31,988 nt of DNA from an uncultured Bacilli bacterium (GTDB lineage: Bacteria > Bacillota_I > Bacilli_A > RF39 > UBA660): positions 1 through 31,988 of the forward strand of contig CAKOMC010000014.1 in assembly GCA_934096535.1 (NCBI GenBank), in the 5' to 3' direction. Below the pieces are notes generated by a model that was given only the letters and a program-made list of their open reading frames with translations, had not been told where the DNA came from and did no database searches. Positions 1 through 6,910 of this stretch are shown here, piece after piece (the stretch's first letter is position 1; each line of letters opens with the position of its first letter). Position numbers and translations under genes: made by a program.

Positions 1-1614
1 CAACTGCTATTAGCATTAACAGCAGTATGTTTAGTGGGGTTAATTGGAGTAGGTATCTCTTATGCTTATTATGTGGCAAATTTTCAGGTAAAAAATCCAG
101 AAAATGGGAATAATAATGTAACATCAGCAAGCACTACTAATGTCGTAATGGATATTAAGAGTAAAACTGTAGCTTTTGATGGAGTATTACCTGGACATAA
201 AGAAGTAAAAGCATTTACCATAAGGGGTGAAGGTGATACAAATGCCCAGCCAACAGAGGCCTCAATTAAAGTAATGCCTAATTTAGGAATATTTAGTAAT
301 GATGTAATATGGAAGCTATATAAATCAACTGAAGAAGTTACTTGTACATCTACACAAAAACATGTAAATGGTCAGTACTATGAAGAATCATCATGTAATA
401 TTCCTAGTAGTTCAACTTTAGAGTTATCAGGCGGAGCCGAGGAAGATTATAAAAATATAATTGTCTATCCGAAGACAGAAACTAAATATTATTTAGTAGT
501 AGAATATGCTAACCAAGGTGATCAAAATAATCAACAAGGTCAAGAATTTACTATTAATTTGGATTTAGGTGGTAAAGGGACTAAACCAGTACCAGTTAGT
601 GAAAAAATCACTGAACTGGCTCAGAGTGATACCGTTAACTTTGCTAGTGATGATCCGGATAACAATATCAGATATATAGGAGCCAATCCAGATAATTATG
701 TCTATTTTAATTGTAGTGATTATAATAATCAATCTGATAGCACTTGTGAAAAATGGCGTATAATTGGTTTATTTAATAATATAATAAAGCCATATGGAGC
801 CAGAGAAAATTTAATAAAAATAATAAGAGATGATAGTCTTGGTAATTTATCTTGGGATTATAAAAAGACTGATGTTGGGTCCTCAACTATCGAAACTGGT
901 TATTATGGTTCGAATGATTGGTCAGATTCTCAACTTATGATGATGTTAAATCCAGTTGACTATTTAAAGAGTGGTTATACTAATTCCAATGATATCATTT
1001 CTTATAATGGACAACAACTGTATAGTAAAATGGGATCATATTATAATGGTACTAAAGGCTGTGAGCCGACAGCAATTGCTAAAGGATGGACTTTTAATTG
1101 TACCGAGATAGATTTTACGACTACTGGTTTAAAAAATGATAATACTAGAAATGCAATAGAAAATGTGGTGTGGAATTTAGGCGGTAGTTCTACTTATGAT
1201 GATGTTACCGCCAGCATGTTTTATAAAAGGGAAAGAGGAACAACGGTTTATAGTGGTAGACCTACAACCTGGACCGGCAAAATTGGTTTAATGTATCCAA
1301 GTGATTATGGATATGCTACTAGTGGTGGTCAAACCATTGATAGAGCAAATTGTTTAGCAAAAGAACTTTTTGGATGGGGTAGCTCTTCTGAAAGTGATTG
1401 TAAAAACAATGATTATTTATTTAAAAGTTACTCTCAGTGGTCATTAGTCCCTTACGACGGCCTTATTGTTTTCGGTGTTTCTTCGGGTGGCTTTGTCAAT
1501 GCTCCTACAGTGAATACTAGCATTGGGGTGCGTCCGGCCTTGTTTCTAAGATCTAGTATATTAATTAGCGGGGGTACAGGATCAAGTTCTGATCCATATC
1601 AGTTATCTATTTAA
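1..1614 (+). CDS. Surface protein with hydrophobic signal segment and variable C-terminal domain (5' end cut by window)
   Basis: The reading frame is open from base 1, so the true start lies outside the window; the near-identical segment at 1716 shows that only a few residues (MKEKINKQ-like) are missing. It opens with a hydrophobic signal or anchor segment followed by SYAYYVANFQV, resembling the SipW-dependent signal region of TasA/camelysin-type proteins. A beta-rich region of about 130 residues follows. From about base 601 to the end is a domain with Cys pairs and the landmarks WRIIGLF, NDWSDSQLMMMLNP, ERGTTVY and VRPALFL. I know this domain from uncharacterised surface proteins of gut Firmicutes, often annotated as DUF6273-like. 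The same domain ends the gene at 1943. A short stretch before VRPALFL is hypervariable between the two copies. It is probably exported and surface-exposed, with a possible ligand-binding C-terminus. The domain family is an impression from motifs, not a search. Confidence 0.8.
   Translation, partial: QLLLALTAVCLVGLIGVGISYAYYVANFQVKNPENGNNNVTSASTTNVVMDIKSKTVAFDGVLPGHKEVKAFTIRGEGDTNAQPTEASIKVMPNLGIFSNDVIWKLYKSTEEVTCTSTQKHVNGQYYEESSCNIPSSSTLELSGGAEEDYKNIIVYPKTETKYYLVVEYANQGDQNNQQGQEFTINLDLGGKGTKPVPVSEKITELAQSDTVNFASDDPDNNIRYIGANPDNYVYFNCSDYNNQSDSTCEKWRIIGLFNNIIKPYGARENLIKIIRDDSLGNLSWDYKKTDVGSSTIETGYYGSNDWSDSQLMMMLNPVDYLKSGYTNSNDIISYNGQQLYSKMGSYYNGTKGCEPTAIAKGWTFNCTEIDFTTTGLKNDNTRNAIENVVWNLGGSSTYDDVTASMFYKRERGTTVYSGRPTTWTGKIGLMYPSDYGYATSGGQTIDRANCLAKELFGWGSSSESDCKNNDYLFKSYSQWSLVPYDGLIVFGVSSGGFVNAPTVNTSIGVRPALFLRSSILISGGTGSSSDPYQLSI
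4..159 (+). repeat. Direct repeat, copy 1 of signal-segment coding region
   Basis: Bases 4-159 match 1743-1898 with only scattered substitutions and no indel (constant offset of 1739). The similarity ends sharply after GATATTAAG in both copies. This marks a duplication of the 5' part of the surface-protein gene. Confidence 0.9.
1453..1527 (+). other. Hypervariable patch A in C-terminal domain
   Basis: About 25 codons between conserved flanks (TTA-GTC-CCT before, GTG-CGT-CCG after) differ almost completely from the corresponding patch at 3200-3280, while the flanks are nearly identical. Almost all codons end in T, C or G, and C/G use is higher than in the rest of the gene. In the ungapped 18-codon part (1474-1527), differences from patch B fall at codon position 1 nine times, position 2 eleven times and position 3 four times by hand count. 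Confidence 0.6.
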
Positions 1615-1642
1615 TAAAGTACTAGTTAAAAAGGTGAGATAG

Positions 1643-1693
1643 AATATGACATGTAAATTCAATGACTTATACCTAAATTCTATGTCATCAACT
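1643..1693 (+). other. Inverted repeat between surface-protein genes
   Basis: ATGACAT near 1648 is matched by ATGTCAT near 1681, with partly complementary flanks (a 14-base arm with two mismatches). It has no following T-run, so it is a weak terminator candidate; it may be a recombination scar or an RNA hairpin between the two genes. Confidence 0.4.
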
Positions 1694-1715
1694 ATATTGG
1701 TAAGTGAGGTTTGAA

Positions 1716-1946
1716 ATGAAAGAAAAGATTAATAAGCAATGTCTGCTATTGGCATTAACAGCAGTCTGTTTAGTGGGGTTAATTGGGGTAGGTATCTCTT
1801 ATGCTTATTATGTGGCAAATTTTCAAGTAAAAAATCCAGAAAACGGGAATAACAATGTAACATCAGCAAGCACTACTAATGTCGTAATGGATATTAAGAT
1901 GAAAAATATTTATGCTACTGTTTATCATAAGAGGCTAAGTATATGA
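1716..1946 (+). pseudogene. Truncated duplicate of the surface-protein N-terminus
   Basis: The ATG at 1716 follows the ribosome site GTGAGG at 1704-1709. A GTG at 1704 also opens the frame, but it lies inside that ribosome site, so I reject it. Residues 1 to about 61 repeat the signal segment and first beta region of the gene at base 1. After the repeat breakpoint at 1898 the frame runs into about 15 unrelated residues (MKNIYATVYHKRLSI) and stops. Its TGA overlaps the ATG of the next gene (ATGA at 1943-1946). It could be a relic of tandem duplication and recombination, or a short exported peptide translationally coupled to the following gene. The next gene has its own AAGAGG site at 1929-1934 inside this frame, which favours a relic that landed in front of an intact gene. 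Confidence 0.65.
1743..1898 (+). repeat. Direct repeat, copy 2 of signal-segment coding region
   Basis: Second copy of the 4-159 segment. After base 1898 the sequence is unrelated to the first gene, so the duplication breakpoint lies at this base. Confidence 0.9.
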
Positions 1947-3370
1947 CAAAATTTAATAGGGAAAAGGCTTTAAGACAATTGGAGTTTAAAAGAAAATGGA
2001 AAAGTTATTCAAGATATGTATATATAGCAGTACCTTGTGTATTATGTTGTTTATTATGTCTATATTTTGCTTACTCTAAATTCTTTGTGTTTGAGGAACA
2101 AGCTGTAATTAGAACGACTGTTGGTGATTTTATTTATGGTGATGTTGTAATAGGTGCTTATATTGATGGCCAATATTCTAGTACAATTCCAGGTAAAAAT
2201 GATGGCTATGCAGTAGAGAAAGTGGTATGTGATAATGGTGCTGTAGGTGAATGGAACAATGATGATTGGGGTTTACTTACTACTAATATAAGTAAAAGAA
2301 GCAAATGTAATATTTATTTCATTACAAAATTACCAACTGTTGTTGAAAAAATTGCTGAACTTGCTCAAAGTGATACCGTTAACTTTGCTAGTGATGATCC
2401 GGATAACAATATCAGATATATAGGAGCAAATCCAGATAATTATGTCTATTTTAACTGTAGTGATTATACTAATCAATCCGATAGCACCTGTGAAAAATGG
2501 CGTATAATTGGTTTATTTAATAATATAACTAAGTCTGATGGGACCAAAGAAAATTTAATAAAAATAATAAGAGATGATATTCTTGGTTATTCACCTTGGG
2601 ATTATAAAAAGACTGGTGTTGGGTCCTCAACTAGTGATTATGGTTCGAATGACTGGTCAGATTCTCAACTTATGATGATGTTAAATCCGGTAGATTATTT
2701 AAAGAGTGGTTATACTAATTCCAATGATATCATTTCTTATAATGGACAACAGATATATAGTAAAATGGGTTCTTATTATAATGGTACTAGAGGTTGTAAG
2801 CCGGCCGCAATTGCTAAAGGAGGAACTTTTAATTGTACCAAGATAGATTTTACAACTACTGGTTTAAAAAATGATAATACTAGAAACGCAATAGAGAATG
2901 TTGTGTGGAATTTAGGCGGTTCAGCATCATTTAATTCTTCAAGTAATGGACTTGTTGGTCATTGGTATGGTTATGAAAGAGGAACAACGGTTTATGGCGG
3001 TAGACCTACAACTTGGACTGGAAAAATTGGTTTAATATATCCAAGTGATTATGGATATGCTACTAGTGGTGGTCAAACCCGTGATAGAGCAACTTGTTTT
3101 GCAAAAGAACTTATTAATTGGGATAGCTCATCTGAAAGTGATTGTAAAAACAATGATTATTTATTTAAATCAAGTTATAATAAGTGGACATTAGCCCCTC
3201 TCTCCTCTCGCGCCGATGATGTTTTCCGTGTTTATTTGAGTGGCACTGTGTATGACTATCTCGCTTTTCGTAGCTATGAGGTGCGTCCGGTCTTGTTTCT
3301 GAAATCTAATATCTCCATTAGTGGAGGTACAGGATCGAGTACGGAACCATACCAATTAAAGGTTAACTAA
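1943..3370 (+). CDS. Membrane-anchored surface protein with variable C-terminal domain (second architecture)
   Basis: The start ATG overlaps the preceding stop and has AAGAGG eight bases upstream. The protein has 475 residues: a basic cytoplasmic N-terminus (FNREKALRQLEFKRKWK), one membrane helix at about 27-47, an extracellular module at about 50-130 (VGDFIYGDVVIGAYIDGQYS, SKRSKCNIYF), then the same C-terminal domain as the gene at base 1, from AELAQSDTVNFASDD onward. The C-terminal domains are about 90% alike at DNA level by eye, except for an altered stretch near residues 330-345 and the hypervariable patch at 3200-3280. The N-terminal halves are unrelated, so one C-terminal cassette has been joined to two export modules. 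This looks like a small family of surface-displayed recognition proteins. Function unknown. Confidence 0.85.
   Translation: MTKFNREKALRQLEFKRKWKSYSRYVYIAVPCVLCCLLCLYFAYSKFFVFEEQAVIRTTVGDFIYGDVVIGAYIDGQYSSTIPGKNDGYAVEKVVCDNGAVGEWNNDDWGLLTTNISKRSKCNIYFITKLPTVVEKIAELAQSDTVNFASDDPDNNIRYIGANPDNYVYFNCSDYTNQSDSTCEKWRIIGLFNNITKSDGTKENLIKIIRDDILGYSPWDYKKTGVGSSTSDYGSNDWSDSQLMMMLNPVDYLKSGYTNSNDIISYNGQQIYSKMGSYYNGTRGCKPAAIAKGGTFNCTKIDFTTTGLKNDNTRNAIENVVWNLGGSASFNSSSNGLVGHWYGYERGTTVYGGRPTTWTGKIGLIYPSDYGYATSGGQTRDRATCFAKELINWDSSSESDCKNNDYLFKSSYNKWTLAPLSSRADDVFRVYLSGTVYDYLAFRSYEVRPVLFLKSNISISGGTGSSTEPYQLKVN
3200..3280 (+). other. Hypervariable patch B in C-terminal domain
   Basis: Counterpart of 1453-1527, two codons longer. 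It runs from CTC-TCC-TCT through TAT-GAG, just before the conserved GTG-CGT-CCG. Codons such as CTC, TCC, CGC and GCC are rare elsewhere in this AT-rich window, and most codons end in T or C. The protein skeleton VFxVxxxGxV is shared with patch A. Confidence 0.6.
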
Positions 3371-3387
3371 AATATAAAGCGAGTAAA

Positions 3388-3447
3388 ATGTGTCGGGTGT
3401 TTGGCAAAGGCAAACCGCCCTGGAAGAAGAATAAGTGCGGGTGCTAA
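3388..3447 (+). other. GC-rich structured element or tiny 19-codon ORF downstream of surface gene
   Basis: This stretch is much richer in G and C than its surroundings. Bases 3395-3403 pair with 3411-3420 (one bulged C, loop GCAAAGG). The same bases form an open frame from ATG 3388 to TAA 3445 reading MCRVFGKGKPPWKKNKCGC, a basic peptide with a CGC end and no clear ribosome site. It could be a small RNA, a 3' UTR structure or a tiny peptide gene. I cannot decide between these. Confidence 0.3.
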
Positions 3448-3479
3448 TCCTTATAAATCAATTAGCAATATTACTTAAT

Positions 3480-3509
3480 AAGTGAGACTTTTTTATGTCT
3501 TGCTTTTTT
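3480..3509 (+). terminator. Intrinsic terminator after surface-protein gene
   Basis: AAGTGAGAC (3480-3488) pairs with GTCTTGCTT (3497-3505) including G-T wobbles, followed by a T-run. It lies between convergent genes. The rest of 3371-3553 holds only the GC-rich element described separately. Confidence 0.7.
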
Positions 3510-3553
3510 GTTTTTTTAGATAATAAAAAAAGACAATCTTACGAAAGTCTTAT

Positions 3554-3778
3554 TTAAGCTGCTAATGGTTCAGCAGCAACATCTTCTGATTCTTCTGCTA
3601 ACTTAATTGCACCCACTGGACAAGAATCAACGGCATTTTGTAATTCTGGTGTATCAAGATGTTCTTGAGTTTTAACCTCGGATAAACCTGTAGAATCATT
3701 TATTTCAAAATGTTCTTCATCAATTGTAGTGCACATACCACATCCCATACACATTTCATCTACTATTAATTTTTTCAT
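3554..3778 (-). CDS. fer: Ferredoxin, single [4Fe-4S] type
   Basis: A 74-residue acidic protein. Cysteines at 10, 13 and 16 (CMGCGMC) and a distant Cys-Pro (SCPVGAI, about residue 53) form the CxxCxxC...CP pattern of Bacillus Fer-type ferredoxins with one [4Fe-4S] cluster. It is a soluble low-potential electron carrier; its partner enzyme is not visible here. The start follows a perfect AGGAGG site seven bases upstream. It is monocistronic and convergent with the surface-protein gene. The C-terminus ends in an acidic, alanine-rich tail with no extra cysteines. Confidence 0.93.
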   Translation of the reverse strand: MKKLIVDEMCMGCGMCTTIDEEHFEINDSTGLSEVKTQEHLDTPELQNAVDSCPVGAIKLAEESEDVAAEPLAA

Positions 3779-3796
3779 ATTATTTCCTCCTATGTA

Positions 3797-3826
3797 ATTA
3801 TACCAATAATTATAGAAAAAAGTAAA
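3797..3826 (-). promoter_or_regulatory. Probable promoter of ferredoxin gene
   Basis: On the minus strand TTTACT, an 18-base gap and TATAAT lie just upstream of the AGGAGG site of the ferredoxin gene. Confidence 0.45.
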
Positions 3827-3893
3827 TTAGTAATACCAAAAAATTAGGATTTATGCTATTATGTTATTGATGGATAGTAATTGAGGTAATGAT

Positions 3894-4892
3894 ATGAACA
3901 ATGATTATAATGAAACTACACCAAGTCGTGTCAGAAAAAATGCTAATCTTTATAGAAGAATTGATGCTGCAAGTATCGATGATATAGAACCAAGAAGGGA
4001 AGAAGAAATAATTGAATCTAATACTACGACTATTGATGTAGAAAAACTAAAAAGTATGCTTGATAAAAAATATCGTGAACCTAGTAGTAATACTTTAAAA
4101 GATATAGATCATAACTTAGTTAATAGAGATATTAATTTAGAAGAAACTAGAGAATATAATTTAGATGAGATATTAAATAAAGCTAAAGATAATAATGATA
4201 CAGACTATGGGGTAGAAAGATTAAAGAAATTAAGTGATACTAATGTTTCTATATTAGATGGTTTAAATATTAAAGAAAATGATGATACTAATAAAAGTAA
4301 AGTAAGTAGTGATTCTAAGAAGTTAATTGAACTTATTGATACTATAAACTTAAAAGAACAAGAAGGATATGATGCTTTATTAAAAGATACTAATAGTAAT
4401 GAAGAAGAGTTTTATGATACTGATAAGAATAGTGCTTTATTAGATGATTTGGCTTTAGAAGATACAGGTTCTAATGAACCACTGGATATGTTAAGTGAAC
4501 TAACTGGTAATGATGAAGATACTAAGGTAGTTGGTGCTAGTAAGATAGAAGATAATATTGATGATGAAAAGATAAACATTAAGAAAAATACTAAACCAGA
4601 TAAGTATGATGATATTGACTTAGAAGATACTGATGATGATTTTGATACAACCGAAGTAGTTAGTCGTGATGATACAGATGAATTTACAGATAGTATTGAG
4701 CTTACAACAACTCAAATATTTACCAAAGATGATTTTGAAGATTTTGATGATTTAAAAGAAGCTACTAAACCGCGTATTTTTGTTAAAATATTAATATTCT
4801 TAATAGTTATTGCGGTTATAATTGGTACAGTCTTTGTTTTAGATAGAATTCTAGATTTAGGGATATTAAGTAGATTAGGTATTAATTTTTAG
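3894..4892 (+). CDS. Acidic tail-anchored protein of unknown function
   Basis: A 332-residue protein with GAGGT upstream of its ATG. It has a basic N-terminal patch (SRVRKNANLYRRID, residues 11-24), then about 260 residues extremely rich in Asp, Glu, Asn and Ser with little predicted fold, then one membrane helix at about 296-315 (IFVKILIFLIVIAVIIGTVF) and a short tail. With no signal peptide and a C-terminal anchor, the long acidic part should face the cytoplasm. I recognise no domain. The basic N-terminal motif and disordered linker suggest a scaffold or recruitment role at the membrane, which is inference. It is separated from yunB by a terminator. Confidence 0.8.
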   Translation: MNNDYNETTPSRVRKNANLYRRIDAASIDDIEPRREEEIIESNTTTIDVEKLKSMLDKKYREPSSNTLKDIDHNLVNRDINLEETREYNLDEILNKAKDNNDTDYGVERLKKLSDTNVSILDGLNIKENDDTNKSKVSSDSKKLIELIDTINLKEQEGYDALLKDTNSNEEEFYDTDKNSALLDDLALEDTGSNEPLDMLSELTGNDEDTKVVGASKIEDNIDDEKINIKKNTKPDKYDDIDLEDTDDDFDTTEVVSRDDTDEFTDSIELTTTQIFTKDDFEDFDDLKEATKPRIFVKILIFLIVIAVIIGTVFVLDRILDLGILSRLGINF

Positions 4893-4908
4893 AAATATAA
4901 GGATTAGT

Positions 4909-4946
4909 AAGAGAAGAAAAATAAAATAATAATCTTCTCTTTTTTG
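4909..4946 (+). terminator. Intrinsic terminator
   Basis: AAGAGAAGA (4909-4917) pairs with TCTTCTCTT (4933-4941) and runs into TTTTTT. Confidence 0.8.
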
Positions 4947-4968
4947 ATATCAATTAATATATTTTAGT

Positions 4969-5667
4969 ATGAAAAGGTTTAAAAGACGAAAAAAAATTAA
5001 TTTCTTATTAATATATATTATTTTAATTTTAATAGAGTTTATCTGGGCTGTTAATAGTTTAGGTAAGTTGATAAGTCCTAAGTTAATTAATATTGTTAAA
5101 AATAATATTATTTATTATGATAATTTGTTAGTTGAAGAGTATGTAGATACCCAAGAGTTAAGAAGTAGTTTAATTGATGATTTAATTTCTTTAGATAAGA
5201 ATAAGAATGAAGAAATAATGAATATTGATATTAATACGGCTAAATCTTATGAATTAATGGCTGGTATTGTTAAGGAGTTAAAGAATAAATCTAATAATTA
5301 TGATGATGTTGATCTTTATGCTAAGAATAAAAGAGGTTCTATGGTATTAAGGTATCCTGTTGGTCTTGCTAGTTCTAATATTTTACTTAATAATTTGGGA
5401 TATCGTATTCCTTTAAAATTAGAATTAAATAGTAATGTTTTAACGGGTATTAAAACTAAAGTTACTAATTATGGGTTAAATAATGCTTTGATTGAGGTTT
5501 ATTTAAAGGTTAGCTTTGTTTCTAATGTTATTTATTTTAGTATGGATGAGGCAATTAACAGTGATTATGAAATTCTTTTAGCAAGTCGGATGGTAATGGG
5601 AAGAGTTCCTGATATGTTTAATGGTTATTTGGAAAAAAATATTGAGAGTAATAATGTTAAAAATTAA
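4969..5667 (+). CDS. yunB: Sporulation protein YunB family
   Basis: A 232-residue protein: a basic start (MKRFKRRKK), one N-terminal membrane helix at about 10-28 and an external domain. The C-terminal half carries the family landmarks YPVGLASSNILLNNLGYRIPLKLEL, TKVTNYGLNNALIEVYLKV and MGRVPDMFNGYL, which match the conserved YunB core (PxG...NLGxxIPV, YGINNALVEVYV, GxVPxFY) in approximate order and spacing. In Bacillus yunB is a mother-cell, SigE-dependent gene needed for normal spores. No good Shine-Dalgarno sequence precedes the ATG (it follows ATATTTTAGT), so translation may be weak or stage-specific. It is followed directly by the tandem repeat array. Confidence 0.85.
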   Translation: MKRFKRRKKINFLLIYIILILIEFIWAVNSLGKLISPKLINIVKNNIIYYDNLLVEEYVDTQELRSSLIDDLISLDKNKNEEIMNIDINTAKSYELMAGIVKELKNKSNNYDDVDLYAKNKRGSMVLRYPVGLASSNILLNNLGYRIPLKLELNSNVLTGIKTKVTNYGLNNALIEVYLKVSFVSNVIYFSMDEAINSDYEILLASRMVMGRVPDMFNGYLEKNIESNNVKN

Positions 5668-5826
5668 TAATTTGAAATTTAAGATTATGGCATAAATTGG
5701 TAGATTTATACTAGTTATTGTGTACCATATTTGTTAGATACATTTGATTGTTAGGTGGTTTTGACCTCGGTCCATATTTTAACTTTTTAGAAATGGAAGG
5801 AGGCGGTCCTAGAATGAAGGAAAAAG

Positions 5827-5901
5827 ATGGAGTATTTAATTATGCTCATAGTAATTTTAGCTTTTGTAGACGAAATTATAAATTCTATCAAAAGGAAGTA
5901 A
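5827..5901 (+). CDS. Small hydrophobic peptide, type I toxin-like (copy 1)
   Basis: A 24-residue ORF starting at ATG 5827, with AAGGA at 5817-5821 upstream. It reads MEYLIMLIVILA, then FVDEIINSIKRK: a short hydrophobic helix followed by an acidic residue and a basic tail, the layout of type I toxins such as Fst. The same frame is kept in the other two units with conservative changes (EYL/EHL, VD/ID/LD, INS/VNS, KRK/RRK). A longer ORF in another frame, starting at ATG 5813 behind a strong AGGAGG, overlaps it; that frame is not hydrophobic and is less conserved. Toxic function is inferred, not shown. Confidence 0.6.
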   Translation: MEYLIMLIVILAFVDEIINSIKRK

Positions 5902-5920
5902 ATTTTTTTATAAAAAATTT

Positions 5921-5955
5921 GAAAAGCACCTACTCATCATGAATAGGTGCTTTTC
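5921..5955. terminator. Two-way terminator, unit 1
   Basis: GAAAAGCACCTA (5921-5932) pairs with TAGGTGCTTTTC (5944-5955). A-rich on one side and T-rich on the other, it can end both the peptide mRNA and the convergent minus-strand RNA. Confidence 0.8.
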
Positions 5956-6043
5956 ATACATTAAACTAATGGACTAAAGAAACATCTAACACGCAAAATC
6001 AAATGTATCTCTTTTTTTATTTAAGAACAATTAAGTTCTTTCA
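5921..6043 (-). ncRNA. Predicted antisense RNA, unit 1
   Basis: From the minus promoter at 6050-6077 a transcript of about 120 nt would start near 6043 and end at the shared terminator. It begins with a hairpin (AAGAACTT/AAGTTCTT-like arms near 6022-6040), then carries AGATACATTTGAT, the same sequence as the peptide mRNA leader, then TTTAGTCCATT, which can pair with AATGGA of the peptide ribosome site. Confidence 0.55.
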
Positions 6044-6049
6044 CTAAGT

Positions 6050-6077
6050 AGTATAGCATATTTTTTGATTTTTGCAA
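6050..6077 (-). promoter_or_regulatory. Minus-strand promoter, unit 1
   Basis: TTGCAA (6072-6077), a 16-base gap and TATACT (6050-6055) on the minus strand. The same pair is conserved in all three units. Confidence 0.75.
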
Positions 6078-6321
6078 CTACCTGTGGTCCATTATTATGA
6101 TATTTAATTTCAGAAAAATTATACTTAATTTTCCATTATATATATTTAAAAGATAATAACATAAAAATTAAGAAAATGGCTTAAATCGGTAGATTTATAC
6201 TGGTTATTGTGGTACCATATTTGTTAGATACATTTGATTGTTAGGTGTTTTGTCCTCAGTCCAAATCTTAAAATTTATTTTTTAGAAATGGAAGGAGGTT
6301 GGTCCTAGATGAAGGAGAATT

Positions 6322-6396
6322 ATGGAGCATTTAATCGCTCTAATTATTATTTTAGTCTTAATAGACAGAATAGTAAATTCCAATTACAGGGATTAA
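6322..6396 (+). CDS. Small hydrophobic peptide, type I toxin-like (copy 2)
   Basis: A 24-residue ORF with AAGGAG at 6312-6317 just upstream of ATG 6322. It reads MEHLIALIIILVLIDR, then IVNSNYRD. It has the same length and helix position as copies 1 and 3, but its C-terminus has lost the Lys/Arg tail (NYRD instead of KRK or RRK). An overlapping ORF in another frame starts at ATG 6309. Confidence 0.6.
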   Translation: MEHLIALIIILVLIDRIVNSNYRD

Positions 6397-6422
6397 TTTA
6401 TTATTTCGAAAAAGGGGTAATA

Positions 6423-6455
6423 GAAAAGCACCAACTCGACGAGATGGTGCTTTTC
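6423..6455. terminator. Two-way terminator, unit 2
   Basis: GAAAAGCACCA (6423-6433) pairs with TGGTGCTTTTC (6445-6455). Confidence 0.8.
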
Positions 6456-6540
6456 AACATTTACAAAATGGACTGAGAAGCACCTGACTTCCTAAATCAA
6501 ATGTATCTCTTTTTTATTTAAGAACAACCAAGTTCTTTCA
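6423..6540 (-). ncRNA. Predicted antisense RNA, unit 2
   Basis: The minus-strand transcript from the promoter at 6547-6574 should run from about 6540 to the shared terminator. It contains TCAGGTGCTTCT, complementary to the terminator's AAGCACC arm, and CTCAGTCCATT, complementary to AATGGA/GAG at the peptide ribosome site. Confidence 0.55.
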
Positions 6541-6546
6541 CTAAGT

Positions 6547-6574
6547 AGTATAGCATATTTTTTGATTTTTGCAA
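6547..6574 (-). promoter_or_regulatory. Minus-strand promoter, unit 2
   Basis: TTGCAA (6569-6574), 16 bases, TATACT (6547-6552) on the minus strand. Confidence 0.75.
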
Positions 6575-6813
6575 CTACCTGTGGTCCATTATTATGATAT
6601 TTAATTTTAATTAAATTATACTTAATTTTCAATCATGTATATTTAAAAAATAATAACATAAAATTTAAGAAAATGGCGCAATTAAGTAGATTTATACCGG
6701 TTATTGTGGTACCATATTTGCTAGATACATTTGATAGTCAGATGTTTTTCCCTCAGTCCATATTCAAAATTTTTGAAAAAATGGAGGAGGTGGTCCTAGA
6801 ATGGAGAAAAAAA

Positions 6814-6888
6814 GTGGAATATCTAGTAATATTCGCTCTTATCTTGGTCATTTTAGACGAAGTTATAAATTCTATAAGAAGAAAATAA
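6814..6888 (+). CDS. Small hydrophobic peptide, type I toxin-like (copy 3)
   Basis: Aligned with the other copies, the peptide starts at GTG 6814 (GGAG at 6803-6806 upstream) and reads VEYLVIFALILVIL, then DEVINSIRRK. The frame stays open upstream to ATG 6781 and further to 6673, so a longer form with MEEVVLEWRKK ahead of the helix is possible only in this copy. The 24-residue form is preferred because it matches copies 1 and 2. Confidence 0.55.
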   Translation: MEYLVIFALILVILDEVINSIRRK

Positions 6889-6910
6889 CTTATTATCTTT
6901 TAAGGGTAAA

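Larger units (their letters stand above)
5681..6169 (+). repeat. Tandem repeat unit 1 (about 490 bp, small-peptide/antisense-RNA cassette)
   Basis: First of three tandem units starting at 5681, 6170 and 6667. Each holds, in order: a conserved leader with GATTTATAC, a left arm beginning AGATACATTTGAT (here 5736-5774), a ribosome-site block, a 24-codon hydrophobic ORF, a two-way terminator, a right arm that is the inverse of the left one (here 5970-6010), and a minus-strand promoter. Unit 1 has CCTCGGTCCAT at 5765-5775, able to pair with ATGGAAGGAGG at 5793-5803. The units are diverged, not identical, so the array is not recent. Confidence 0.9.
6170..6666 (+). repeat. Tandem repeat unit 2
   Basis: Second cassette. 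Left arm 6226-6263 and right arm 6469-6508 are inverse copies sharing AGATACATTTGATT, AGGTG and CTCAGTCCA. CCTCAGTCCA at 6254-6263 can pair with the ribosome block ATGGAAGGAGG at 6288-6298. This unit has the clearest match between arm (AGGTGCTTCT on the minus strand) and terminator arm (AAAAGCACC). Confidence 0.9.

Noticed and set aside
1..1946. Frameshift or stop-codon reassignment (TGA as Trp) in the truncated duplicate
   Set aside because: TGA ends several intact genes and Trp is coded by TGG throughout; sequence after the breakpoint is unrelated in every frame, so this is a true truncation.
3371..3480. Known riboswitch or retroelement template repeat
   Set aside because: No consensus of a riboswitch I know, and no similarity to the hypervariable patches, so it cannot be the template.
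5748..5942. 64-codon ORF across repeat unit 1, opening upstream of the ribosome site
   Set aside because: It starts at a non-ATG codon in the leader with no ribosome site and is not kept upstream in the other units; the real coding signal is the 24-codon frame.
6673..6888. 71-codon ORF across repeat unit 3
   Set aside because: Only its last 24 codons are shared with units 1 and 2; the upstream part is leader sequence that happens to be open in this copy.
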